DNA of 64,000 bases from the NCBI RefSeq assembly GCF_030817595.1, contig NZ_JAUSZN010000001.1, positions 4,409,501 to 4,473,500 of the forward strand, in the 5' to 3' direction. The translations under genes were made by a program, and so were the position numbers. Below the pieces are notes generated by a model. The model was not told the origin of the DNA and searched no databases. It saw only the letters and a list, made by a program, of their open reading frames with translations. This stretch comes from Neobacillus niacini. Lineage in GTDB: Bacteria > Bacillota > Bacilli > Bacillales > Cytobacillaceae. Shown here one piece after another: positions 56,435 through 64,000 of this stretch (the stretch's first letter is position 1; each line of letters starts with the position of its first letter).

Positions 56435-56590
56435 CTATTCATGAGGATTGGTTTTGCTTTGCTGACTTTTATTTCGTTTATTACCCTTGCTGTTATCTCC
56501 GCTGACAAACTCAGTCGCGAATTCAGCTTCAGCATGTCCAGCTTGAGGTGAATTTTGATTTTTACTGCCCTTATTAACTTTTTTTGTCAT
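56435..56590 (-). CDS. gamma-type small acid-soluble spore protein-like
   Basis: 51 aa, MTKKVNKGSKNQNSPQAGHA then AEFATEFVSGDN, with a Lys/Asn/Gln-rich tail. The EFATEF block matches the repeat core (FxTEFA) of gamma-type SASP, but only one repeat is present where SspE has two. AAAGGAGG precedes the ATG by about 9 nt and a terminator follows. Gamma-SASPs are amino-acid stores of the spore core degraded at germination. Confidence 0.6.
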   Translation of the reverse strand: MTKKVNKGSKNQNSPQAGHAEAEFATEFVSGDNSKGNKRNKSQQSKTNPHE

Positions 56591-56739
56591 AGGTAATCTC
56601 CTCCTTTTCTCTATCGGTTCAGTTTAGTTTGGCATTAAGGACATACTTTATGCGTTTTCAAAGAGGGGATAGAAAGTGTTTATAGAATTACTAGGAGAGC
56701 TAAAATAGAACTATAGTGACTTTTTAGGAGTGGAGGATT

Positions 56740-57405
56740 TTGACGAAAGCAATAGAAAAACTAACCGCCTTGTTTGAAGAGAATCGGAATGATGAAAATG
56801 CTGGTCCAATGGAAAAGTATATGAAGGATCACTTTCCTTTTTTAGGAATTAAGTCGCCGCTCCGTAAAGAGCTTGAAAAGCAATTTTTTAAAGAGACAGA
56901 GATCTTTAAAGTTCCATTTAACAGTGATTTCGTGACTGGTCTTTGGGAAAAGGATGAAAGAGAATATCACTATACAGCTATTACATATATAGGGAAATTT
57001 ATTAAGAAACTGCCAAAAGATGTGATTTCATTTCTTGAAAGGTTAATTACGACCAAATCTTGGTGGGATAGTGTAGATTCGATTGCCCCTCTAGTCGGAG
57101 AGCTTGCTCGGAAGTATCCTGAAATAATCGAAGAGAATATAGATGGTTGGGCGGTCGATGATAACCTTTGGCTGCGGAGAAGTGCGATTCTTTTTCAATT
57201 AAAATATAAACAGCAAACAAATGAAGACCTTTTATATGATTACATCGGTAAGAATGCGGATAGTAAAGAATTCTTCATTCAGAAAGCGATTGGCTGGGCG
57301 TTAAGAGAATACTCGAAAACAAACCCTGTATCGGTTAAGGTATTTATTGAAGGAAACAAGCTTGCTCCATTAAGTGTAAGAGAAGGTAGTAAGTATGTTT
57401 CATGA
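56740..57405 (+). CDS. DNA alkylation repair protein (AlkD-like HEAT repeats)
   Basis: 221 aa from TTG 56740 (GTGGAGG upstream). PMEKYMKDHFPFLGIKSPLRKEL at the N-terminus and LITTKSWWDSVDSIAPLVGEL in the middle with NLWLRRSAILFQLKYK are typical of the DNA_alkylation (AlkC/AlkD) HEAT-like fold, including the Trp/Asp residues that contact damaged bases. Probable 3-methyladenine-type glycosylase or related repair factor. Confidence 0.9.
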   Translation: MTKAIEKLTALFEENRNDENAGPMEKYMKDHFPFLGIKSPLRKELEKQFFKETEIFKVPFNSDFVTGLWEKDEREYHYTAITYIGKFIKKLPKDVISFLERLITTKSWWDSVDSIAPLVGELARKYPEIIEENIDGWAVDDNLWLRRSAILFQLKYKQQTNEDLLYDYIGKNADSKEFFIQKAIGWALREYSKTNPVSVKVFIEGNKLAPLSVREGSKYVS

Positions 57406-57476
57406 GCAAATTGGTGAAAATGCAGGTGGATATCTGATAAGATGGCAGTAACAAAAAATAGAAATAGGTGAACAGC

Positions 57477-58331
57477 ATGATTAAGTGTATAGCATCAGAT
57501 ATGGACGGTACCTTATTAAATTCGTACCAGCAAGTGAGTCAGGAAAATAAAGAAGCGATTTTAAAAGCCCAGTCTCAGGGAATTCAAGTAGTTATAGCAA
57601 CTGGGAGGTCTTATCAAGAGGTGCGGTTTGTCCTGGATGAAGCAGAGTTACAGTGCCCTGCTATTTGTGTGAACGGCGCAGAAGTTCGCTCAAAAGAAGG
57701 GGGGATTTTATCTGCTACACCGATTGAAAAGAACGTAGCCAAAAAAGCTGCGGAAAAGCTAATGGAAATGGATATCTATTTCGAAGTCTATACAAACAAA
57801 GGTACATACTCCTTAGATCCTAATAAAGCCGTGGCAATTATCGTTGATATTGTAGTCAGTGCCAATCCTGATGTGAAACCAGAAGATGTGGTTAAACGAG
57901 CAGAAGAACGCACTCGTCATGGTTTAGTCCATCAGGTTGAAAGTTATGATGTTTTATTTAATGATGAAACACACCAAATTTACAAGCTTTTTGGATTTGC
58001 ACTAGATTCAGACAGGCGTGAAGCTGCAGAAAACGCACTAGAAGAATTAACAGAGTTGGCAGTGTCCAGTTCAGGTCATAACAATCTGGAAATCACTCAT
58101 CGCAATGCTCAAAAAGGAATTGCTTTAGAAACGTTCGTGAAATCCAAAGGAATCGACATCACTGAAACAATGGCAATGGGTGATAGTTTTAATGATATCT
58201 CCATGCTGGAAAGAGTCGGCAGAGCGGTTGCGATGGGGAATGCCGATTATGAAATAAAAACGCTATGTGATGTGATTACTGCTACAAATGATGAACATGG
58301 AGTGGCACAGGCAATACTGGAAGTTTTATAG
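57477..58331 (+). CDS. Cof-type HAD-IIB phosphatase
   Basis: 284 aa from ATG 57477 (AGGTG upstream). HAD motif I CIASDMDGTLLNS, motif II VIATGRS, motif III Lys region and motif IV MGDSFNDISML are intact, with a C2B cap. Cof enzymes dephosphorylate sugar phosphates, FMN or HMP-PP. Followed 15 bp later by the sugar dehydrogenase gene, likely co-transcribed. Confidence 0.92.
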   Translation: MIKCIASDMDGTLLNSYQQVSQENKEAILKAQSQGIQVVIATGRSYQEVRFVLDEAELQCPAICVNGAEVRSKEGGILSATPIEKNVAKKAAEKLMEMDIYFEVYTNKGTYSLDPNKAVAIIVDIVVSANPDVKPEDVVKRAEERTRHGLVHQVESYDVLFNDETHQIYKLFGFALDSDRREAAENALEELTELAVSSSGHNNLEITHRNAQKGIALETFVKSKGIDITETMAMGDSFNDISMLERVGRAVAMGNADYEIKTLCDVITATNDEHGVAQAILEVL

Positions 58332-58346
58332 GAAAGGAAGAGATGG

Positions 58347-59426
58347 ATGGTCAAAGTGTGTTCCATTTTATTATCAATGATTCTATTGATATCAGGTTGT
58401 TCCCTTTTTGAAAAAGAAAATCTGCAGCCGAAGGACCACGAAGAGGACGAAGCAATCGTCCTGCAGCCAGAGATTGAAGTAGTTGCTGATACACTGCGTG
58501 TGCCATGGTCGATTAATAAGGTCAATGAGACTTTTTATGTGAGTGAACGAACAGGAAGTATCGTGAAAATAGATAATGGAAAAATGGAACGGCAGCAAGT
58601 GGAGTTGGAAAAACCGCTCGCAAAAGTGGCGGAAGCAGGGCTGCTTGGCTTTGTGCTTGATCCGGGGTTTCCTGTGAATCAAAAAGCATTTGCCTATTAT
58701 ACGTATGGGAATGGGCAGGGACAGTTTAACAGGGTGGTTGTATTACAGCTTGAAGGGAATCGATGGATGGAAGAAAGGATTCTTCTTGATAGGATTCCAA
58801 GTGCCGCTTACCACCATGGAGGCCGTTTAAAGATTGGTAATGATGGCAAACTGTACATTACCACTGGTGATGCCACTACTCCGGAACTCTCTCAGGATAA
58901 AACGTCCTTAAATGGGAAGATTCTAAGAATGAATTTAGATGGAAGTATTCCAGGAGATAATCCCTTTGGAAATTCCTATGTTTACAGCTATGGGCATCGT
59001 AATCCTCAGGGGCTGGTGTGGCTGGGTGGTACGTTATATGCGAGTGAGCATGGTCAATCTGCACACGATGAAGTCAATGTAATAAAGCCAGGAGCAAATT
59101 ATGGCTGGCCGGTAATCCAAGGAAATGAAAAGAAAGCTGGAATGGAGACGCCTTTGTTTCAGTCTGGCGATGAAACGTGGGCACCATCAGGAATGGCCGC
59201 TTACGACGATCGGTTATATGCAGCTACATTACGAGGAAATGCAATCCGAGAATTTGACATAGAAAAGAATACGACAAGTGCAGTAATTACAGGATTAGGC
59301 AGGATCCGGGATGTGCATGTGGAGGGTGAATACCTTTATTTTGTCAGTAACAATACAGACGGTAGAGGGAACCCTGATGAAAAGGATGACAAATTGTACC
59401 GAGTGCTGCTGACGAATCTGAAGTAA
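58347..59426 (+). CDS. PQQ-dependent sugar dehydrogenase-like lipoprotein
   Basis: 359 aa. Lipobox LLISGC with Cys at about residue 18. Beta-propeller of the soluble aldose/glucose dehydrogenase (GSDH) family: VPWSINKVNETFYVSERTG, LLGFVLDPGF, HHGGRLKIGNDGKLYITTGD (catalytic His region), SYGHRNPQGLVW and SEHGQSAHDEVN. It oxidises sugars outside the membrane if PQQ is available; no pqq genes are in the window. Confidence 0.88.
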   Translation: MVKVCSILLSMILLISGCSLFEKENLQPKDHEEDEAIVLQPEIEVVADTLRVPWSINKVNETFYVSERTGSIVKIDNGKMERQQVELEKPLAKVAEAGLLGFVLDPGFPVNQKAFAYYTYGNGQGQFNRVVVLQLEGNRWMEERILLDRIPSAAYHHGGRLKIGNDGKLYITTGDATTPELSQDKTSLNGKILRMNLDGSIPGDNPFGNSYVYSYGHRNPQGLVWLGGTLYASEHGQSAHDEVNVIKPGANYGWPVIQGNEKKAGMETPLFQSGDETWAPSGMAAYDDRLYAATLRGNAIREFDIEKNTTSAVITGLGRIRDVHVEGEYLYFVSNNTDGRGNPDEKDDKLYRVLLTNLK

Positions 59427-59448
59427 AAGGGTAAAGGCTGGTGTGATT

Positions 59449-59682
59449 ATGACGACAAAAAGCAATAAATTACAATATGGATGGACACTGATTGCCCATC
59501 CAACGTATCAAATCTTTACGAACAAAAACTCCTACGTCATCATCGACGAAGACAATGACGTCATGCTCAGATTTACCCTCCAAGAAAACGAAATCGAAAT
59601 CCAAGGCGCAAACTGGAACCTAAACTACAAAATCAACCTCGGCTTCAAAACCCTAAAAATCATCAACACACCCGAAGACTAA
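59449..59682 (+). CDS. small hypothetical protein with unusual C-rich coding strand
   Basis: 77 aa from ATG 59449 (GTG 59443 is alternative). All-beta appearance (YGWTLIAHP, SYVIIDEDNDVMLRF, EIEIQGANWNLNYKINLG). From about 59520 to the stop the codons end almost only in C or A, with few G or T in the coding strand, unlike its own 5' end and its neighbours. Function unknown. Confidence 0.55.
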   Translation: MTTKSNKLQYGWTLIAHPTYQIFTNKNSYVIIDEDNDVMLRFTLQENEIEIQGANWNLNYKINLGFKTLKIINTPED

Positions 59683-59700
59683 AGAATTAATGGTGACAGG

Positions 59701-59752
59701 CACCAAATATACAAAAATCGCTGTTTATGCAGCAGTTTTTGTATATTTGGTG
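59701..59752. repeat. perfect 17-bp inverted repeat between convergent genes
   Basis: CACCAAATATACAAAAA and TTTTTGTATATTTGGTG arms with an 18-nt loop, preceded by TGGTGACAGGCACC. It may act as a bidirectional terminator, but the arms and the flanking TGGTGACAGG look like a mobile or dispersed repeat element. Confidence 0.7.
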
Positions 59753-59773
59753 TTGGCGATGGTAGTTAATGTA

Positions 59774-60676
59774 TTATAGGATTTCCATTTTTAAAGAGTT
59801 AACCTGTGATACTAGGAGTTCTTCGTATTGTTTTTGGGCTTGAAAGTTGATTTCTTGTTGGCTCATTTCTGGGTTTTCTTTTTTTACTTTTTCGATCATG
59901 TCTTTTTGTACTTTTTGGGAGAGAACGATGAGTTGGTATTGGTTTTTTTCGGTTTCCCAAAATTTCTCTTCGCCGTATTCGTTGATCATGGCTTTAGCAG
60001 ATTCGAACTGGTCGTATTGGGCGCGGACCTTATTGATCTCTGTTTCGATTTCCGCGTCGGTTGCCGTGTGGCCTTTTTCTTCTGCAAGCATTGCCATTGA
60101 GCGGAGGCGGATGATTTGTGTTAATAATTGATTTTGATCTTCAACCAGCTTTTCTTGTGACTCCCAGTATGCTAATGCTTCCTTCAATTGCTCCCCTGTG
60201 TATCGCTTCTGGTCTGTTTCACGATTGATGGCAAGTTGAAGATTATTAATAAACTTATAGAAGTCTACATCTTCATCGGTAATCCATTCTCCGTTAATTG
60301 AAGCAATACCCTCTGGTTTTTCCACTTCATAACTAATTACCTTTTCAATCTTTTCTCCATCCTTTTCTAAGATAAACAGTATTTCATATTTACCTGGCAT
60401 CGGGAGTTCAACCTTTCCAGAATAAATACCATCTTCCCCTTCTGTTAGTTCGACTTTTGTCATCCCGTGGTCCATATTGGTCATAGAGAATTCTGCTGAA
60501 ACGTCCAGCCCAGTTGCGCGCTCATCCTTTTCCTTTACTTGAATTTCAAAAGGCATTTCTTTATCTGGCTGTTGGTAGATTGGCTTTGTGATTTCAATAT
60601 TGTACTCAGGGTCGGCACTGCAGCCTGCAAGTAAAGCAAATAATAGCAGTGCGGTCAGCCTCATCGCTTTTTTCAT
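59774..60676 (-). CDS. lipoprotein with YtkA/FixH-like and SurA-N-like domains in nos cluster
   Basis: 300 aa. Lipobox LLAGC (Cys19). Residues about 25-125 form a YtkA/FixH-like beta-sandwich containing a Met/His cluster (SMTNMDHGMTK); about 128-300 are helical, starting ASINGEWITDEDVDFYKF like the N-domain of SurA/PrsA foldases, without a rotamase domain. It overlaps nosF by 4 nt (ATGA). It may help copper delivery to, or folding of, N2O reductase where NosL is absent; this is inference. The 3' third has C/A-ending codons. Confidence 0.7.
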   Translation of the reverse strand: MKKAMRLTALLLFALLAGCSADPEYNIEITKPIYQQPDKEMPFEIQVKEKDERATGLDVSAEFSMTNMDHGMTKVELTEGEDGIYSGKVELPMPGKYEILFILEKDGEKIEKVISYEVEKPEGIASINGEWITDEDVDFYKFINNLQLAINRETDQKRYTGEQLKEALAYWESQEKLVEDQNQLLTQIIRLRSMAMLAEEKGHTATDAEIETEINKVRAQYDQFESAKAMINEYGEEKFWETEKNQYQLIVLSQKVQKDMIEKVKKENPEMSQQEINFQAQKQYEELLVSQVNSLKMEIL

Positions 60677-61350
60677 GATTCTATCCCTCCAAGATTATGT
60701 GTTTGTAAGAATTCCTCCACCGTATATTTCTCCATTTTTCCATTATTTAAGAACGCTACATGCGTACAAACCTGTCTGATTTCATCAAGATGATGGGAGG
60801 ATAGCAGGATGGTTTTATCATGAAGCGACTTTAACACTTCTAAAATTTCCATACGTCCCATTGGGTCAATCCCGCTTATAGGCTCATCAAGAATCAGAAT
60901 ACTAGAATCCTTATAAAGAGTGATGGCTAATCCAAGGCGCTGCAGCATTCCTTTTGAATATTTTTTCACCTGTACATCACGGTCATCCCACAAACTTACC
61001 GATTTAAGGACATTTTCAATGCGTTCCTGATCAACTGCCTTAGAAACTGCTTCAGCAAAGAAGGTAATATTCTCCATCCCCGTCAGCATTGGATAGAGCT
61101 GAAACTTTTCGGGCAAGTAGGCAATCGCCTTTTTCCAGTCATGATTTTTCTTCGTGACTTGAAAACCGTTAATGGATATTGAACCCTGCTTCACAGGAAG
61201 AAGCCCGAGAAGACTGTTGATAAAAGTCGACTTTCCTGCACCATTACGTCCCACAAGTGCGCAAATTTCATTTTTATGAATCTCAATATTGATATTCTCC
61301 AGGATTATTTTTTTCCCGAAGGATTGATTTAGACCCGATACCGTAATCAT
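60673..61350 (-). CDS. nosF: NosF-like ABC transporter ATPase
   Basis: 225 aa, short single ATPase domain. Walker A GRNGAGKST, AIAYLPEKFQLYPMLTGMEN, signature YSKGMLQR, Walker B ILILDEPISGIDP, H-switch SSHH. It overlaps nosY by 4 nt (ATGA). NosDFY supplies sulfur or handles copper for maturation of the CuZ site of N2O reductase. Confidence 0.85.
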   Translation of the reverse strand: MITVSGLNQSFGKKIILENINIEIHKNEICALVGRNGAGKSTFINSLLGLLPVKQGSISINGFQVTKKNHDWKKAIAYLPEKFQLYPMLTGMENITFFAEAVSKAVDQERIENVLKSVSLWDDRDVQVKKYSKGMLQRLGLAITLYKDSSILILDEPISGIDPMGRMEILEVLKSLHDKTILLSSHHLDEIRQVCTHVAFLNNGKMEKYTVEEFLQTHNLGGIES

Positions 61351-62144
61351 TCAAAGCCCTCCTTACGGTGAAAAATAATACCTGCTGCGATAGAAGTAAT
61401 GATCCAAAATACCAGATTTCCGAGTAAAAAGAATACTGGCTTCGTCCACATAAAGGCTTGGAGTAGCCTTGACATATGACCAAAAGAATAAACACCCATG
61501 CCTGTTTCGAGGAACATTCTTACAGACTGTAATGGATTTAAAAAATAGCCGGCAGAAAATACTTTTACATTTTCATAGGTAACGTCTGGCAGCAGTGAGA
61601 GTAAGAGAAAATCGTGTAAGAAGAAAAAGTAAAACCAGACAAAAATCGTATATCCGATGATCTGCATTCTGGAGCGGCTAAAGCTTCCGATGGCAGCGCC
61701 CATTTGCAGGAATACAAGCGACATCGCTACAATCGCCAATATAAAGATGAAATAAGCCTTTATATCAAGTTGGAAATTAAACTTTAATAATAGTAAATAG
61801 AGAAAGAACCAGACTAAGATGGGAACAAGTACAACCGTGTAGAGACCAAAGCTTTTTCGCAATAAGAAGCTTGTATAATTATCTTTTTTTGTCAGCAGCA
61901 TGATTAACGTCTTTTGTTCCTTTTCTTGAAAGATTGAGAATGCACCGATAAACAAGCATAGGATCGGGATAAAATAGATAATCGTATCAAACAAATTGAT
62001 TAAGAGAACATAAAAGCCTTTATCAAATGAAAGGGACGTGGAACGAAACAGGATACTGACTGAAATCAGAACGATGATACTTAAAGCGAGCCATAAACCT
62101 TTTCCTCTTATGTTTTCCTTCCATTCCTTCCAAATGTAATGCAT
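61347..62144 (-). CDS. nosY: NosY-like ABC permease
   Basis: 265 aa, about six helices. WKEWKENIRGKGLWLALS at the start and a QEKEQKTLIMLLTKKDNYTS cytoplasmic coupling loop, typical of NosY ABC-2 permeases. AAAAGGGAG precedes the ATG, which overlaps the end of nosD by 37 nt. Confidence 0.85.
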   Translation of the reverse strand: MHYIWKEWKENIRGKGLWLALSIIVLISVSILFRSTSLSFDKGFYVLLINLFDTIIYFIPILCLFIGAFSIFQEKEQKTLIMLLTKKDNYTSFLLRKSFGLYTVVLVPILVWFFLYLLLLKFNFQLDIKAYFIFILAIVAMSLVFLQMGAAIGSFSRSRMQIIGYTIFVWFYFFFLHDFLLLSLLPDVTYENVKVFSAGYFLNPLQSVRMFLETGMGVYSFGHMSRLLQAFMWTKPVFFLLGNLVFWIITSIAAGIIFHRKEGFE

Positions 62145-63448
62145 AGTAAATGTCTCCCTTTTAGTAGAATCAACACCGCGGCCAGCCCTACAGCGGCTAT
62201 TAGAATGAGATGGTTATTGCCTTTGGCGGCAGCCAGTGGGTGCGGGTCATGAAACATAACCTTTTCGTCCATCAATACCGCATTCATTTTTTCATAGATT
62301 GGCAGTACCGGACTTTTTAAAAATAAATAGGATAGTTCTTGATCTTCAAGTAATTGATATAACGATGATCGATAGGTTATAGGAAAGTCCCCAATGTCAT
62401 CTTGGTTTAAATCGGTGAGCGGGAAAGAGCTTCCCCAGTTATTTCCTTTGCCATTATAGCTCCAGAAATTGTTTTCACCACTTCCACCAATGGTAACAGC
62501 GGGAATAGTATTTTCGGTAATTAAGTTTTTTGAAAAAATTTGTTCATTAGAACTGGCCCAAAGCTCAATCCCAATTTGATTTTGAGAGATTTTATTGCCT
62601 TCAAAACTGTTTCTTGTAGCTTGGTCAATATACATTCCTCTTTGGTTCATGTAAAACGTATTATTTTTTATCTGATTATCATTAGCTTGCAGCAGCAGTA
62701 ATCCAAATGATTGGTTTCCATAGTTTACGATAAAATGATTATCTTCCAATACGAGATGGTTGGAATTCATGACCGCAGCGCCGCCCGTATTCATCGTAAA
62801 GGTATTTTTCTTAAAAAGATTTTCATCAGAATACATGTAGTGCAGACCGTACCTGGTGTTACTAATATTATTTTGATAGCTTTCATTCTTGTTACCATAG
62901 TCGAAAAACATGCCATCGCGCGTACCTTCGATGGTGTTATGTGTTAAAAGATTTTGATTGGAGTAATAGATATGGATCCCATTACCCTGTGCGGCAATTT
63001 CCCCTTTACCCATGCCTTTGATCTCAACATTGGAGATTTTATTTTCGTGTGCTTGACTTAAATAGATCCCGTGAAACGAATCGGTAATTTTTATGTTTTC
63101 GATGACATTTCCGTTGGTATGAATCTTGATCCCTGCATATTCCTCAGCAGAGTTTCGGTCCATACTGCTATTTGTGACCTTAAGGTTCCTAATCGTTACA
63201 TTAGGAGCTTTAATAGAGATGACGTTTCCAGTTCCATCTCCTTTTATCACCGTGTTAATAGTGCCAACTAAGGTCATTGATTTATTGATGACAATATTGC
63301 CCTCATACGTTTTATTTTCAAGTTGTAATACTGCTCCTTCTTCCAAGCTGTCGATCATGGCCTGCAAGTTTTCGGCAGCACTACTTTTCTCGGGAAATAC
63401 TAGAATAGTAATAGAGAAAATGAATAGAAAAAGCAGTAGTTTTTTCAT
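62108..63448 (-). CDS. nosD: NosD-like periplasmic right-handed beta-helix protein
   Basis: 446 aa from ATG 63448 (GGAAGG 10 nt upstream). Signal peptide (about 1-24), then parallel beta-helix repeats of the NosD/CASH type: NGNVIENIKITDSFHGIYLSQ, YNQNLLTHNTIEG-like turns with repeated N-x-I/F. A C-terminal membrane helix (LILIAAVGLAAVLILLK) anchors it. ATGA overlap with the upstream gene. Confidence 0.88.
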   Translation of the reverse strand: MKKLLLFLFIFSITILVFPEKSSAAENLQAMIDSLEEGAVLQLENKTYEGNIVINKSMTLVGTINTVIKGDGTGNVISIKAPNVTIRNLKVTNSSMDRNSAEEYAGIKIHTNGNVIENIKITDSFHGIYLSQAHENKISNVEIKGMGKGEIAAQGNGIHIYYSNQNLLTHNTIEGTRDGMFFDYGNKNESYQNNISNTRYGLHYMYSDENLFKKNTFTMNTGGAAVMNSNHLVLEDNHFIVNYGNQSFGLLLLQANDNQIKNNTFYMNQRGMYIDQATRNSFEGNKISQNQIGIELWASSNEQIFSKNLITENTIPAVTIGGSGENNFWSYNGKGNNWGSSFPLTDLNQDDIGDFPITYRSSLYQLLEDQELSYLFLKSPVLPIYEKMNAVLMDEKVMFHDPHPLAAAKGNNHLILIAAVGLAAVLILLKGRHLLCITFGRNGRKT

Positions 63449-64000
63449 CTTGTTCGATCCTTCCATAACGGAATCAGTAATAAAATAAAGGCTGCAATCA
63501 GGAAATACGAACCGTATCCAAGGATACTTTCAGTGACAAAGTTTGCAACTGTATTATGCCCTAAAAGCGGCGGAACAAATGGGTCGATTTTTATCGGTGC
63601 GGTTGGGCTTAGGTTGGTGCCAAATTTGCGAAGCGCACGTGATAGGTCCCAAGCACCAAGACTGCCGCCAATGATAAATAAACCAATTAATCCATATAGG
63701 ACTGATTTTTTTCGCAGAATGGCTGTCAAAAGAGTAATGACTGCTAAACCAATCACTAAGTATGATAGATACGCTAATTCTGGGAAATTCTCTTCGCTAA
63801 AATTTTCCATTCCAATATAGTGATTCAACCCGTTAACGATATCAATTTCGCCCTCAAGCTTATTGGGATATACAATGATATTTAACCCTTCAGGATACTG
63901 AGGAGCAAAGAAAATCATCTGCCACCAAGGAAAGTATAATGATAGGACAACTAGGACGGCAGCAAGGGCAATCAGGATCGATGAAAGAAGTGATAATTTT
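63445..64000 (-). CDS. NosB-like membrane protein of nos cluster (5' partial)
   Basis: At least 185 residues; the frame stays open to the right edge (KLSLLSSILIALAAVLVV then YFPWWQMIFFAPQYPEGLNI). About four helices, with an extracytoplasmic segment between the first and second. Membrane proteins with this PWWQ...APQYP segment accompany nosZ-nosD in clade II-type clusters, where they are called NosB. The 5' end and nosZ should lie beyond 64000. Confidence 0.7.
   Translation of the reverse strand, partial: KLSLLSSILIALAAVLVVLSLYFPWWQMIFFAPQYPEGLNIIVYPNKLEGEIDIVNGLNHYIGMENFSEENFPELAYLSYLVIGLAVITLLTAILRKKSVLYGLIGLFIIGGSLGAWDLSRALRKFGTNLSPTAPIKIDPFVPPLLGHNTVANFVTESILGYGSYFLIAAFILLLIPLWKDRTR

Overview
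The window reads as chromosomal DNA of a low-GC, endospore-forming member of the Bacillaceae. Supporting signs are a class IV (PhaR/PhaC) polyhydroxyalkanoate operon, YrzI and a gamma-SASP-like small spore protein, strong AAGGAGG ribosome sites, many TTG/GTG starts, a GltC-like regulator beside gdhA, and a Gram-positive type nitrous-oxide reductase accessory cluster. A denitrifying Neobacillus-like species would fit. The genus is inference. No rRNA, tRNA, phage, transposase or CRISPR array was seen.

Layout. 1-7.3 kb: 3' end of a GntR/UTRA regulator, an orphan oppA on the minus strand, phaR-phaB-phaC, a LysM amidase, yrzI, a VOC protein and a DUF3899 membrane protein. 7.6-13.6 kb: complete oppABCDF oligopeptide importer with a leaky hairpin after oppA. 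13.6-21.8 kb: threonine ammonia-lyase, then three secreted metalloproteases (one HExxH gluzincin-like gene broken by an extra G, and two M6/InhA-like genes). 22.0-25.3 kb: the most unusual region. It holds a conserved small protein gene, a decayed tandem copy of it, two arrays of TGTTTACA/TGTATACA-type iterons, a ParM/StbA-like actin ATPase and a ribbon-helix-helix ParR-like partner. Together these look like a ParMRC-type DNA segregation system. 25.3-31.1 kb: UreH-like metal permease, dicarboxylate/amino-acid symporter, gdhA with a divergent gltC-like gene, and pepT. 31.28-31.76 kb: about 24 copies of a 20-bp tandem repeat. 31.8-36.4 kb: frameshifted NERD-domain gene, a TetR-controlled ABC-2 transporter operon and an ASCH protein. 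36.5-41.4 kb: heterodimeric ABC exporter pair and a NiaP-type niacin transporter. 41.6-46.3 kb: livJHMGF branched-chain amino-acid importer with CodY-like sites upstream. 46.3-48.1 kb: a B12-binding radical SAM gene interrupted by an in-frame TGA. 48.2-51.1 kb: a candidate structured RNA and a NarL-type two-component pair. 51.2-59.7 kb: SLH-anchored subtilase, a Gly/Gln/Pro repeat protein, YbaK, a double P-loop ATPase, small spore-type proteins, an AlkD-like protein, a Cof hydrolase, a sugar dehydrogenase lipoprotein and a small hypothetical gene. 59.7-64 kb, minus strand: a translationally coupled nos cluster (NosB-like membrane protein, NosD, NosY, NosF and a YtkA/SurA-like lipoprotein) running off the right edge, where nosZ would be expected.

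Functional themes are peptide and amino-acid scavenging (secreted proteases, Opp, Liv, PepT, IlvA, GdhA/GltC), carbon storage (PHA), multidrug and small-molecule export, and anaerobic N2O respiration. Three otherwise intact genes carry single-base lesions (frameshift at 16491-16495, frameshift near 32505-32515, TGA at 47452-47454). These are either real gene decay or sequencing errors.
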